Assembly: GCF_019112545.1 (NCBI RefSeq)
Contig: NW_025064900.1
Coordinates: forward strand, 716,443-780,442
Origin: Guyanagaster necrorhizus
Taxonomy: Eukaryota > Basidiomycota > Agaricomycetes > Agaricales > Physalacriaceae
DNA length: 64,000 bases
Direction: 5' to 3'
Position numbers and translations under genes: made by a program. The notes beneath the pieces are model-generated. The model had not been told where the DNA came from, did no database searches, and saw only the letters and a list, made by a program, of their open reading frames with translations. Shown piece by piece: positions 48,694 to 56,749 of the stretch (position 1 is the stretch's first letter; each line of letters begins with the position of its first letter).

Positions 48694-49740
48694 TCAGAAG
48701 TCCCATGCCCACTCCGGTACCATCTCTTCGAACGTCTTCTCCTCCCTCCCCTCGTTTGCTTTGGCTGCCAGGTTATTGGCATGATGTACTGCCCGAATAT
48801 GGATCTCCTTTTGCAGGTCTACCGCCAGGATGGTTTCACCATCCTCCATTTCCTCGTCCCATCGGTCTTCCGGGTCTTCATCGGGTAATTCATACGGGAT
48901 TTTCCGACACCGACATCGGGCAAATGTCAGTCGTCCGGTTTTCCAGTTGATAAGCGGATTGTGTCGGATTAGCCAATCATGGCCGAGGAACAGTTCTTTC
49001 GTTCCAAGATCCGTGACGGCCAGGTCGATCCGTTCCGAGTGATCCCCGATGGTGAGTCGGAGTTCAACAAATTCTGTGATCGAGCCAGCTTGGTTTTTGG
49101 TCCCGTCGGCATTATATACTGGGATCGGTGCCGCGGTGGATCTAGTAGGAAGTTGATGCTTTTGGACGAAGGCTCGGTTAATAGAACTCCTGGTGCATCC
49201 GCTGTCAATGAGGGCGGTTACCGAGTACGTGGTTCTATTGGTCAGGGTTTCGATTTGCGCTTTGGTGGTTAAGTCTCGCCCCAGGGTTTTGGCTCGTCGG
49301 ACGAACTTTTGTGGTCCCTTTAGTTCATCCAGCCACTCTAAGGCTCGGCTTCTTTCGGCTTTCCTGAGGTCGTTGATGGTATCATCAGTGACCTCTCCTG
49401 TCCTAGTGCGGTGTATCCATCCATGGAGTACGGCCGCGGCTGCTTTCTCATCTCCCGCTTCCTTGATGGCTCGCCATGTCCACTCGGTGTCGAATGGCTT
49501 GAGCCAGGTTTTCAGGCTCTCTGCCTGTGTTCGGCCCGGGGGCGTTTGAGTTTTGTTTTGCAACTCTCTGGGGTGTGTGATGACAATTCGGGGTATATTC
49601 GAATGCGTTGTAACTACAGAGGTACCGTAAGTCTGCATAATGGTGGGGGCCCGCACACCATGAAGTCCTTTGGCCGATTCAGTGGAGTCGCTTACTGATC
49701 GGCCCTGTCTTTTACCTCCTTGATCTTCGTTTCTTTGCCT
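48694..49740 (-). CDS. element A pol: linker and aspartic protease
   Basis: The pol frame is open from inside the gag end (no Met needed if reached by -1 frameshifting) to TGA at 48694. The aspartic protease active site is ALIDSGCTRSSINRAF, with a later FLGHDWLIRHNPLINW block typical of gypsy proteases. The TGA stands in DF-stop-DLFEKE; copy C has CAG (Gln) and B AAG (Lys) there, so the stop is specific to A. Confidence 0.85.
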   Translation of the reverse strand, partial: RQRNEDQGGKRQGRSVSDSTESAKGLHGVRAPTIMQTYGTSVVTTHSNIPRIVITHPRELQNKTQTPPGRTQAESLKTWLKPFDTEWTWRAIKEAGDEKAAAAVLHGWIHRTRTGEVTDDTINDLRKAERSRALEWLDELKGPQKFVRRAKTLGRDLTTKAQIETLTNRTTYSVTALIDSGCTRSSINRAFVQKHQLPTRSTAAPIPVYNADGTKNQAGSITEFVELRLTIGDHSERIDLAVTDLGTKELFLGHDWLIRHNPLINWKTGRLTFARCRCRKIPYELPDEDPEDRWDEEMEDGETILAVDLQKEIHIRAVHHANNLAAKANEGREEKTFEEMVPEWAWDF

Positions 49741-50942
49741 AATTCCTCGTCCTCCTTCTGTAACTCGGCGATCTGCACCTGTATGTCTTCACGGGTTCGC
49801 TTCTTCTTTGGGCAGTCTTTGGCCATGTGGCCCTTCAGCCCGCAGTTGAAACACTTCCCTTCCTTCTTCATCCGGTCAATGTCCATTGGTTTCCCGGCGC
49901 CGGTATAAGTTGTCCCCGTCCCAGTCTTCTGCGTGCCATAATTTGTTGCCGTGGGAGTTCCCAATGGTTTCCCGGCAGTTTGCCCCGACTTATTCGGGGT
50001 TGGCGGTGTCGACTTCTTGCCATAGTCCTGCAAGGTCGATGCCTCCGCTTTCTGCCTTTGCCTCTCCTTGTACATTTCGACGATCCTTTCCTTCCATTCG
50101 TTGTAGCCGACGGGCATCAGCATTTTGACGCCCATGGCTGAGATCATCGTCAGGTACGAGGATGGAACTCCCCGCTTGAGGGCTTCTACCATCCTTCCAT
50201 CATTTGCGGTATCCTCCCTGATTCCTGCGAGTTTAGCGAGCCGTTCCAGCTCGTCGAAGTAGTCGGTGGCCGCTTTATCCCCCATCTTGTACTCCTTGAT
50301 CTTCTGCTTGTGCACTTCTTGAACGGCGGGATCAATGAATTTGTCGTTCAGCATGCGTTTAAAGACCGGCCACGAGGGATACCGATAATGCTCCCTGGTG
50401 GTGGATCGGAAGTTCGGGGAGATGAGGATCCACCATGTCTTCGCCTTGTCTTCCAGATAGGAGGTGGCGAAGGCGACTTTGTTCATGTCGGTCCCGATGT
50501 ATCCGACGTAGACTTCGAAGTACTGTTCGCAATCTACCAGGAACCGATCAATGTCGTCAGAGACTCCCTTAAAGGGACGTGGTTTGCGGAGAAGATCGGG
50601 GTGACATTGTAAGACGTTAGCATTGTGCGGGAGTGCCCCCATCGGGTTGGGCCATTCGTCGAACGGTGGTTGTTTCCATTCCGCAGGTGGCCCGGGGAAG
50701 GAATGTAATGAGTTATCGTCTGCGACTGGGCTTCCCTTCGGGTCGGTTACCCGAACGATTACCCCGTCTCGCACCGTGAACCCGAGGCGGACCGCCTCAG
50801 GGTCGTCCCGAATGGGATCCTTCCCACTTGATTCTGCTTGGTCCGGGGGGGGTTGTCTGCCGAGGAGCCGACTTCCTTTGCCGGTCCAGGGGTTCTGCCT
50901 TTGAGCGGCTTGCCATGCCGGCCGATTTCTTGTCTGGATAAG
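49692..50942 (-). CDS. element A gag core with zinc knuckle
   Basis: Open in the same frame after the TGA at 50943 and ends with TAA at 49692. It contains the Retrotrans_gag core (YLEDKAKTWWILISPNFRST, KIKEYKMGDKAATDYFDELE) and one CCHC knuckle CFNCGLKGHMAKDC near the C-terminus. Gag builds the particle and binds the RNA. The pol frame overlaps its end in the -1 phase. Confidence 0.88.
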   Translation of the reverse strand, partial: LIQTRNRPAWQAAQRQNPWTGKGSRLLGRQPPPDQAESSGKDPIRDDPEAVRLGFTVRDGVIVRVTDPKGSPVADDNSLHSFPGPPAEWKQPPFDEWPNPMGALPHNANVLQCHPDLLRKPRPFKGVSDDIDRFLVDCEQYFEVYVGYIGTDMNKVAFATSYLEDKAKTWWILISPNFRSTTREHYRYPSWPVFKRMLNDKFIDPAVQEVHKQKIKEYKMGDKAATDYFDELERLAKLAGIREDTANDGRMVEALKRGVPSSYLTMISAMGVKMLMPVGYNEWKERIVEMYKERQRQKAEASTLQDYGKKSTPPTPNKSGQTAGKPLGTPTATNYGTQKTGTGTTYTGAGKPMDIDRMKKEGKCFNCGLKGHMAKDCPKKKRTREDIQVQIAELQKEDEELGKETKIKEVKDRADQ

Positions 50943-52730
50943 TCACGAAGCTGTGCTTCGGATGGACGGGTTGTCGTCGGCCCGACTTTGGATAGAGGGG
51001 GCGACATAGACGGCCTGTCTGGGTGGTACAGGGGGGGTGCGCGGCATTGGTGCCGGTTTTCTTGGTCTGTTGTCGGGCCGATACGGGGGTATCGGCATGA
51101 GGGGGTCTTCCAGGTGCCGTCGCCCGTATTCCTTCCACGCGTACTCTGTCGCGGCATACTGTAGAATTTTTTCCTTTTCAGTACCCGCCGCATACCTATA
51201 CTCGAGTCCTAGGGACGTCGCTTGCCAGCGCGCGTCCTGCCATAAGTAGTTCCTGCCCTGCTCGTACAATTCCTGATACTCTTTGCCCCTGGCTCTCTCA
51301 ATCTCCTCTCGCAGTGCTTCTTCATCTGTATCTTCCCCTGCCCGTTCCAGCCGTTGTCGATATGGGTCGTCACTGTCCTCGTCGTCCTCCTCGTCACCCT
51401 CGTCCCCGCTGTCCCCTTCCTCGAGGAGGGAACTGACGGGCTGGTCGTAAATGGACGGCTCGAGAGGACGAAGGGTCGTCGGGGACCCTCCCGTTGACTT
51501 GGGTACTAGGCCCGTCGTCTCCCCGATCGCTGGTTTGGGCAATGGGGGGGCTCCTGAGCCGACTGTAGCGCGTTCCTCCGCGTGCTCTCGTCTCCTCCAG
51601 TTCTCGGCTATAGCGGCTGAAGAGTCGCTGGAACTCGGGATTGAGAAATTGTCGAGCGACCCTGCTACCCAGGAATCGCTGGAGAGCCCGGTCAGAGACG
51701 TGGGCATTGTCGGGTACTCGGAGCCCATAGGCTCCGAGGACGGAGTCGGCGTCGGATGAGATGGTGTCGGTGCGGGCGGGGTATTCGAGGTCGATGGTCT
51801 GGGGTTCTCCGGTTCGTCCTCATCTAATGGCCTCGTCCCAGCTGATAATACTGGCAGGTCCCATCCATGGATCGTCTTCTGAGTCGGGCTCCCTGAAAGG
51901 GGATCCGGCATCGGTACAGAGCTCATACTCCCTAGGAGAGGCTGAACCCATTCTCTCGATCTCCTCTCTCCTTCTCTGTGCTCATCCTTGTCGGTCATAT
52001 TCTGCGGCTTCATACCGCTCTCGGGCCTCCTCTCGGACGTAGTCGGCGAGCTCTTCTTGAGTTCGCCTGATTGCCTCTTCTCGTTCTTGATTCTGCTGCT
52101 GCTGCCTGACTGCCTCATCATAGTCGAAGGGGACGTTGAGGTCCCACTCCGGGAATATCCTTTGGATGATTCTTCTCGTAGTGGCTCTCCCCCTTTCGCT
52201 GGCGGTTCCGGTCTCGGGCTCACTTCCCATGTGGAGGTGTCGATACGGATCCCCTGCTGCAGAGATGGCGATGTCCACGTTGTCGTAGTCGGGATGGATA
52301 TCCCTTCCTCGCGGATTGTCGACCCCCAGCCTGCTGACGGACGGGCTAGAGCCGGAGTTTGGCTCAGTGGGGGTTTCGGGGGGGTTCTGGGCGGGGTCGG
52401 GACTTTCGCAGGGTCCCGCAGCCATCCGAGCGGCATCAAGGGAGTCCCGAGCACGGTTTCCAATCCCTGAGGGAATTGGGGAGGCGGGATGCTCAGGGGA
52501 GCCTGCTGGAGTGACGTAGTTGGAGACCTCGGCGGGCTCCTGAGCGACGTTCGTCGTCCACGGGTTCCAGAACCCTGTGAGAGCAGGGTGACAGTCTCCG
52601 ATGTGTCGTCGGGGGTGTTCGGGTCCTTCCTCCTCGTGAAGGCTCCTCTGATCCGGGTCGCTATTCCCGGCTTCTGGTACGGGTCCCCCTTGCGGGAAGA
52701 AGGACGTTCTGGCGGAGGGGGGGATGTCAT
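50943..52730 (-). CDS. element A gag N-terminal extension frame
   Basis: 595 codons from ATG 52730 to TGA 50943. The content is Pro/Ser/Thr-rich, with an acidic stretch (GDEGDEEDDEDSDDPY) and a charged helical part (EEIERARGKEYQELYEQG, YAATEYAWKEYGRRHLEDP). No known domain. It is in the same frame as the gag core below and separated from it only by the TGA, so the undamaged parent probably made one gag of about 1000 residues. The TGA follows TCG and stands where CGA would fit, suggesting a CpG transition. Confidence 0.6.
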   Translation of the reverse strand: MTSPPPPERPSSRKGDPYQKPGIATRIRGAFTRRKDPNTPDDTSETVTLLSQGSGTRGRRTSLRSPPRSPTTSLQQAPLSIPPPQFPQGLETVLGTPLMPLGWLRDPAKVPTPPRTPPKPPLSQTPALARPSAGWGSTIREEGISIPTTTTWTSPSLQQGIRIDTSTWEVSPRPEPPAKGGEPLREESSKGYSRSGTSTSPSTMMRQSGSSSRIKNEKRQSGELKKSSPTTSERRPESGMKPQNMTDKDEHREGERRSREWVQPLLGSMSSVPMPDPLSGSPTQKTIHGWDLPVLSAGTRPLDEDEPENPRPSTSNTPPAPTPSHPTPTPSSEPMGSEYPTMPTSLTGLSSDSWVAGSLDNFSIPSSSDSSAAIAENWRRREHAEERATVGSGAPPLPKPAIGETTGLVPKSTGGSPTTLRPLEPSIYDQPVSSLLEEGDSGDEGDEEDDEDSDDPYRQRLERAGEDTDEEALREEIERARGKEYQELYEQGRNYLWQDARWQATSLGLEYRYAAGTEKEKILQYAATEYAWKEYGRRHLEDPLMPIPPYRPDNRPRKPAPMPRTPPVPPRQAVYVAPSIQSRADDNPSIRSTAS

Positions 52731-52932
52731 GGAAGGGGAGATCGGGGGTTACGTTGCGTAGGATTCGCTGGATGTGTTGAAACGCCTGATAGTGCCTGAC
52801 TATCCAAGCTGCTACTGACTGTCGTCCACAGCAAAGGGTAATGATGGCTAAGAGACCGAGTAATGTTCCGATAATGGAAGCTATTAACTCGAAGAAGTCG
52901 TGATTGAGGTCTGCGGTTGTTACTGGCGGCAT
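51982..52932 (-). CDS. element A transmembrane ORF upstream of and overlapping gag
   Basis: ATG at 52932, 56 bases after the LTR, to TGA at 51982, 316 aa. Residues ~12-33 form a strong hydrophobic span (FFELIASIIGTLLGLLAIIT) followed by LCCGRQSVAAWIVRHYQAF. The middle is Pro/Ser-rich; the end is charged and helical (WDLNVPFDYDEAVRQQQQ, EEARERYEAAEYDRQ). The opening and the WDLN..F.YD.AV block have matching frames in copy B, and the opening also in C, at almost equal distance from the LTR. I know no family for it. It overlaps 749 bases of the gag N-terminal frame in another phase. It could be a membrane anchor for Gag or particle assembly; that is a guess. Confidence 0.6.
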   Translation of the reverse strand: MPPVTTADLNHDFFELIASIIGTLLGLLAIITLCCGRQSVAAWIVRHYQAFQHIQRILRNVTPDLPFHDIPPSARTSFFPQGGPVPEAGNSDPDQRSLHEEEGPEHPRRHIGDCHPALTGFWNPWTTNVAQEPAEVSNYVTPAGSPEHPASPIPSGIGNRARDSLDAARMAAGPCESPDPAQNPPETPTEPNSGSSPSVSRLGVDNPRGRDIHPDYDNVDIAISAAGDPYRHLHMGSEPETGTASERGRATTRRIIQRIFPEWDLNVPFDYDEAVRQQQQNQEREEAIRRTQEELADYVREEARERYEAAEYDRQG

Positions 52933-52974
52933 TCGGTTTCTCAGCACAATTGGGCTTGAGAAAGGGAAGGTGAA

Positions 52975-52987
52975 AGCTTCGAGCTAA
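52975..52987 (-). promoter_or_regulatory. self-primer binding site of element A
   Basis: In the sense direction TTAGCTCGAAGCT, one base after the LTR. It is exactly the reverse complement of AGCTTCGAGCTAA at the predicted RNA 5' end in the LTR (53144-53156). It does not start with TGG as tRNA-type sites do. This is the Tf1/sushi arrangement, where the RNA 5' end folds back to prime reverse transcription. Confidence 0.8.
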
Positions 52988-52988
52988 T

Positions 52989-53427
52989 TGTTAAGCCCAA
53001 GCGACACATGATATGACAACACGTGATAAACAGATGTCCCTTCGCACTTCGAGGGATCACCTGAGTCCACTTATGATGTTATCGGTTCAGTGTGTCACAA
53101 GGCCACGTAGTGGCTCGAGAGTAGAATGGTATGAATATAAACTTTAGCTCGAAGCTGGGGTATACCAGCGAGAGCTGCAGTCCTTAAATACAGTACGGTT
53201 GTCTGCTAATTATACTACTGCTTATTATGTGTGTCTTCGTCCATTGTGCTCTTGTCCTTGAGCGTCGTTATCGTACATAAAAGGATGATTGTATGTCGTC
53301 GAGCGCGACCGTCATGGTGTCTTGATGGAAGGTTTTAGTTGTGCTGACTAAGCCTTCCACGGTCTTGTGCTTTCTGACTCAGCATGAATAGGGGTAAAAC
53401 GAAAGGAAAAGGAATAAAATCGTAACA
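52989..53427 (-). repeat. 5' LTR of element A
   Basis: 439 bp, ends TGTTAAG..CGTAACA on the plus strand, next to CATCT at 53428-53432. Promoter parts are listed separately. Confidence 0.95.
53183..53190 (-). promoter_or_regulatory. TATA-like box in the 5' LTR of A
   Basis: Reads TATTTAAG on the minus strand, 27-34 bases upstream of the segment AGCTTCGAGCTAA (53156 to 53144), which is therefore the likely start of the RNA. C has TATATAAG at equal spacing. Confidence 0.6.
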
Positions 53428-53943
53428 CATCTCAGGGAGGTGGTGAGATTCTATTGTCCCCTTCATTTCTAGCTTCATCAGCAGTGAGGACTTTGGTGGG
53501 CCTGCTTGCCTATAGATCATCTTCTTCTATTGTACTAGACTCCTAGAATATAGGAGTGGAGAGAGAGAGCTCAGTACAGAGCCCTTACCAGTCTAGCAAT
53601 CCTGCCCTGAGTCATGCAGCCTCAACCAGATGCTGCCTTTCACAATGCTGCCAGTCATACTCTGTAGCCTCAAGAGCTCTCTGCCACTCCTTCAGAATTC
53701 ATATAGTAAGCATGTTCCAAGCTCATTCATACTCTGGAGCCTCTCTTCTTTATTGTTCTTCTTGTCAGACTGCTTTGTCATAGTTGAATAGGATGTTAAG
53801 GTCCCAAGTGAGGAAGAGCTGGTGGATAATCTTATCCTGCTCTTTCCATCCTTATCACTCATCATCCAGATGCTGAGAGAGGCTCCTCCCCATTCTGGTG
53901 CTAGTTCCAGCAGAGAGTGGTGGACTAGTGGTAGGGCTTCCAG

Positions 53944-54529
53944 CTAATGTGATATATATTGGTGAGGTGTTCCAAGAGGGATATTGGGATCCTTGAGCCA
54001 TTCTAGTAGCATCAAGAGAGTCCTGGGTGATGTCAGCAATCCCATGGGTTCTAGAGGCAGTGAGAGGGTCAGGAGATGGGGACTGCTCAAAGAAGTCTTT
54101 GGAGAGATCCTTGTCTTCATGATTAGAAATAGGAGATGAGATCCAGAGATTACAGAATCCTGCAATGTGATTGTTACTGTTTCAGCTGTCTGGTCATCAG
54201 AGAGAGTATTGGTATCTTTCTTTTTCTTGAATGTTCTCTTGATACAAGCAGCTAGGCCTAGCTTCAGGTAAGAGGCTTGTTGGAGGCTGGTGGGATATTC
54301 ATCAGAATTCAGGGATGTCATGAAGGGAGAGATCAGGGGTTATATTGCATAGAATATGTTAGATGTGTTCAAACTCATTATAGTGTCTAATAGTCTAGGT
54401 GGTGATTGATTGGCATCTCTGGCACAGCTGGATGATCACTAATAATCCTAAAAATGTTCCAATGATAGATGCAAGGAGTTCAAAGAACTCATAATCAAAG
54501 TTAGGATCTGATGAGTTGATAGAGGGCAT
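53944..54529 (-). pseudogene. element B 5' coding remnants (TM ORF and gag N-terminal frame)
   Basis: ATG at 54529 opens a frame with FFELLASIIGTFLGLLVIIQ, homologous to the A transmembrane ORF. A second frame starting at 54321 (MTSLNSDEYPTS, KKDTNTLSDDQTAETVT) matches the start of the overlapping A gag N-terminal frame (RKDPNTPDDTSETVT) and stays open for 125 codons. Both A frames therefore have counterparts here. Confidence 0.65.
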
Positions 54530-54573
54530 TTGGTTTCCTTTACACTAGTCATGCATAAGAAAAGAGAGAAAGA

Positions 54574-54586
54574 AGCTTTGAGCTAA
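54574..54586 (-). promoter_or_regulatory. self-primer binding site of element B (decayed)
   Basis: AGCTTTGAGCTAA on the plus strand, one base from the 5' LTR. It equals the A site except for one CpG-type change. The partner segment in its LTR (TTAGCTTGAAGCT) has the same CpG changed on the other strand, so the pairing is now imperfect. Confidence 0.65.
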
Positions 54587-54587
54587 T

Positions 54588-55054
54588 TGTTAGACCTAAG
54601 CATTATATGAATAGAAACACATGATAGACAGAAGTCTCTTCACACTTCAGGAGATCAGCTGAATTCACTGATGCATATTTTGATCATTGTGTCACAAGGT
54701 CTTAGGATCAGCTTGAGTATAAAATAGTATAGAGTAAACTTTAGCTTGAAGCTGGGGATTACCAGTGAGAGTGAGCCTGCTTAAATACTGTTACAGTTCA
54801 TAGCTAATTATACTCCTTTATATTGTATATTGTCAAGTCCTTTGTGCTTATTGTCTTTGGGCATCACTACTGTACACAAAAGCTTGTTATGCATTATTGA
54901 GCAACACTGTCATGTCAAGAGATAATAATTGAATAGGCTTGTTGTGCTGACTAAGCCTATCCCATAGTCTCAAACACTTGGTTTAGGTGCTCTGACTAAG
55001 CATAAATAGGGGTCAAAGATAGAAAATAAGGAATAAAGTGGAAAAATGGTAACA
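54588..55054 (-). repeat. 5' LTR of element B
   Basis: 467 bp, begins TGTTAGACCTAAG and ends GGTAACA on the plus strand, then the TTATC duplication. Confidence 0.92.
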
Positions 55055-55059
55055 TTATC

Positions 55060-55896
55060 AACAAGATGACTGGGTGGAATGGCTTACACTGGCAGCCTTC
55101 CAATATAATAACCAAATACACTCAGCCACAGACAAGACACTATTCTTTGTAAACTATGAATGACACCCTCACATTACTCAAACTGAATGCACACACATCT
55201 CCACACCCATCTCCACTGATTTTGCTACAACTATAGTAAAAATCCATACTAAGACTAAGACAGCTCTTAAAAAGACTGCAATAATAATAAAGAAGCAATA
55301 TGACAAACACTGCTATGCTTTCCATGAATATTCAGTCAATGATAAAGTTTGGCTGAATACAATAAACCTCTATCTCCTCCACCTGAAATGGAAACTCACT
55401 GACAAATGCATCAGACCATTCTCTATCCTTACAAAAGTAGGCAATTCTGCCTACAAATTGCATCTCTTAAGCATATGGAAAATATATGATATTTTCAATG
55501 AGACATTATTAACACCATATATCATACTGGCATTCTCTAATCAGGAATGACTGCCTCTGCCACCATCCAACTCCATCGACAATAAAGAACACTATAAAGT
55601 TGATCAGATATTGAACTACAAATTATAAAAAATCAAGGCTAAAGGTGGTAGAATAACAACAACAGCTGACTACCTGATCAGTTGAAAAGACTATAGACCC
55701 AAGTCAAATCAATGAATCAATGAACAACATACAGATGCTGAGAATGCAATATGTGAATATGACCAGAGGCATTGACCAATTTAATAGTCAATATCTTCAT
55801 GAATCTTACAAGAAGAAGGTAGGTTATCTGCTCTCTGGATGCCCAGACTTATCCCTAATTTAAGCCATCAGGACAATAGTCTTAAGGAGGAGGTAA
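55060..55896 (+). pseudogene. element C pol remnant, second part (integrase C-terminus, chromodomain)
   Basis: Resumes exactly where B inserted (QQDDWVEWLTLAAFQYNNQ), then KKQYDKHCYAFHEYSVNDKV, LTPYIILAFSNQE and a chromodomain relic (YKVDQILNYKL, TTTADYLIS). Stops throughout. A purine run (AGGAGGAGGTAA) just before the 3' LTR is the polypurine tract. Confidence 0.85.
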
Positions 55897-56366
55897 TGTT
55901 ATAGTTTTTCCATATTTTTATCTTTTATTCAAGAGACTGACTCTTATTTTTGCTTAGTCAGAGTGCTTGGCCAGTACTTAGGACTGTGAGATCAGGCTTA
56001 GTCATCACAACAATGCCTAGTCAGTCATTGTCCTTCAATGCAATGGTTACTACTCAATGACAGACAATACCCTTTTGTAGGTAGCTTAATGACACTGGAC
56101 AAAACACTCTATAATGCCAGGACACACAATTAGATAGTTATATCTTTAAATGGATGATGACTAGTATATAAGTAGCATAGCTCTCACTGTAGTATCCTCA
56201 GCTTTGAGCTAAAGTTTATTTCTTCACCATCTTATCTTGAGCCAATCTAAAGGCCTTGTGATACAAAACCATATAATATATCAAATGGACTCTGACATCA
56301 TTGCTCAAAGTGTGAGACAGTGTCAGTTTATCACATGTTTAGGTCACATATCATTTGAGCTTAACA
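55897..56366 (+). repeat. 3' LTR of element C
   Basis: 470 bp, starts TGTTATAG, ends CTTAACA, followed by the CAATC target duplication. Confidence 0.92.
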
Positions 56367-56371
56367 CAATC

Positions 56372-56749
56372 ATCAATAAGAGCATCTTGACCAACTTATC
56401 TCAACAATGTCATAATGACTCAGAGTGGAAATTTAATGAAGATGTTAGGCTGTCTCCTGAGAGTATAGTAGAGATATATGGTTTCTTTTTTCATTGTTGT
56501 AGCAGAGAACTAGTGCTGATCTACATTTTTAGTCCTACTTGCACCATCTCAGCTCTCACTGATGAATTATTTCAGAAATGTTCTATCATGCTATTTCTGA
56601 TAATAATGAATGAACCTACACTCAGTCAGAGATTCTTCAGATGCACCAGAAAGTTTGACAGAAACAGAAAGTTCCATCTTTCTGAAGATCAAACTTATAG
56701 GTTCACTTACCTCTTGCTATTCAGGTTGAATAGAAGAAGAAATTTCTGA
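56372..56749 (+). pseudogene. fossil reading frame, right half (split by element C)
   Basis: Open to TGA at 56747 and in frame with the left half across the single CAATC target site. Includes SEWKFNEDVRLSPESIVEIYG. No family recognised. Confidence 0.5.

Larger units (their letters stand above)
45342..53427 (-). mobile_element. element A: young full-length Ty3/gypsy chromovirus (sushi/Tf1-like)
   Basis: 8086 bp, two 439-bp LTRs, perfect 5-bp target duplication CATCT (45337-45341, 53428-53432). Coding direction is minus. Order: 5' LTR (52989-53427), self-primer PBS (52975-52987), transmembrane ORF, long gag N-terminal frame, gag with zinc knuckle, then pol in the -1 frame (PR, RT, RH, INT, chromodomain), polypurine tract and 3' LTR (45342-45780). 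No frameshift is seen, but gag-pol carries four in-frame stops, so this copy is not autonomous unless these are bypassed. Its CpG content is normal, in sharp contrast to the surrounding older layers. A chromodomain at the integrase C-terminus is a feature that steers related elements to heterochromatin. Confidence 0.95.
37178..55054 (-). mobile_element. element B: degenerate Ty3/gypsy copy nested in C
   Basis: Two LTRs of exactly 467 bp (37178-37644, 54588-55054) and target duplication TTATC (37173-37177, 55055-55059). Coding direction is minus, so the 5' LTR is on the right. Its own sequence is 37178-45341 plus 53428-55054; A (45342-53427) and D (38231-39842) lie inside it. From 5' to 3' it has a decayed PBS, transmembrane ORF remnant, gag, PR, RT, RH, INT and chromodomain, all with stops and nearly free of CpG. 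A sits in the long N-terminal gag region of B, D sits in the integrase C-terminal region. Confidence 0.92.
30528..56366 (+). mobile_element. element C: oldest Ty3/gypsy copy, degenerate, host of nested insertions
   Basis: Two LTRs of exactly 470 bp (30528-30997 and 55897-56366), TG..CA ends and target duplication CAATC on both sides (30523-30527, 56367-56371). Internal order on the plus strand: primer-binding segment, remnant of the transmembrane ORF, gag, protease, RT, RNase H, integrase, chromodomain, all with many stops. The integrase is interrupted at 37177 by element B and resumes at 55060; joining the two sides restores INY-QDDWVEW. CpG is almost absent, and Arg codons appear as TGA, TGG, CAG or CAA. 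It is the same family as A (shared PBS, LTR words and protein order) but not the same subfamily, judging by LTR length. Confidence 0.92.

Noticed and set aside
45342..53427. Element A as a currently autonomous retrotransposon
   Set aside because: Four in-frame stops interrupt gag-pol; mobility would need readthrough or help in trans.
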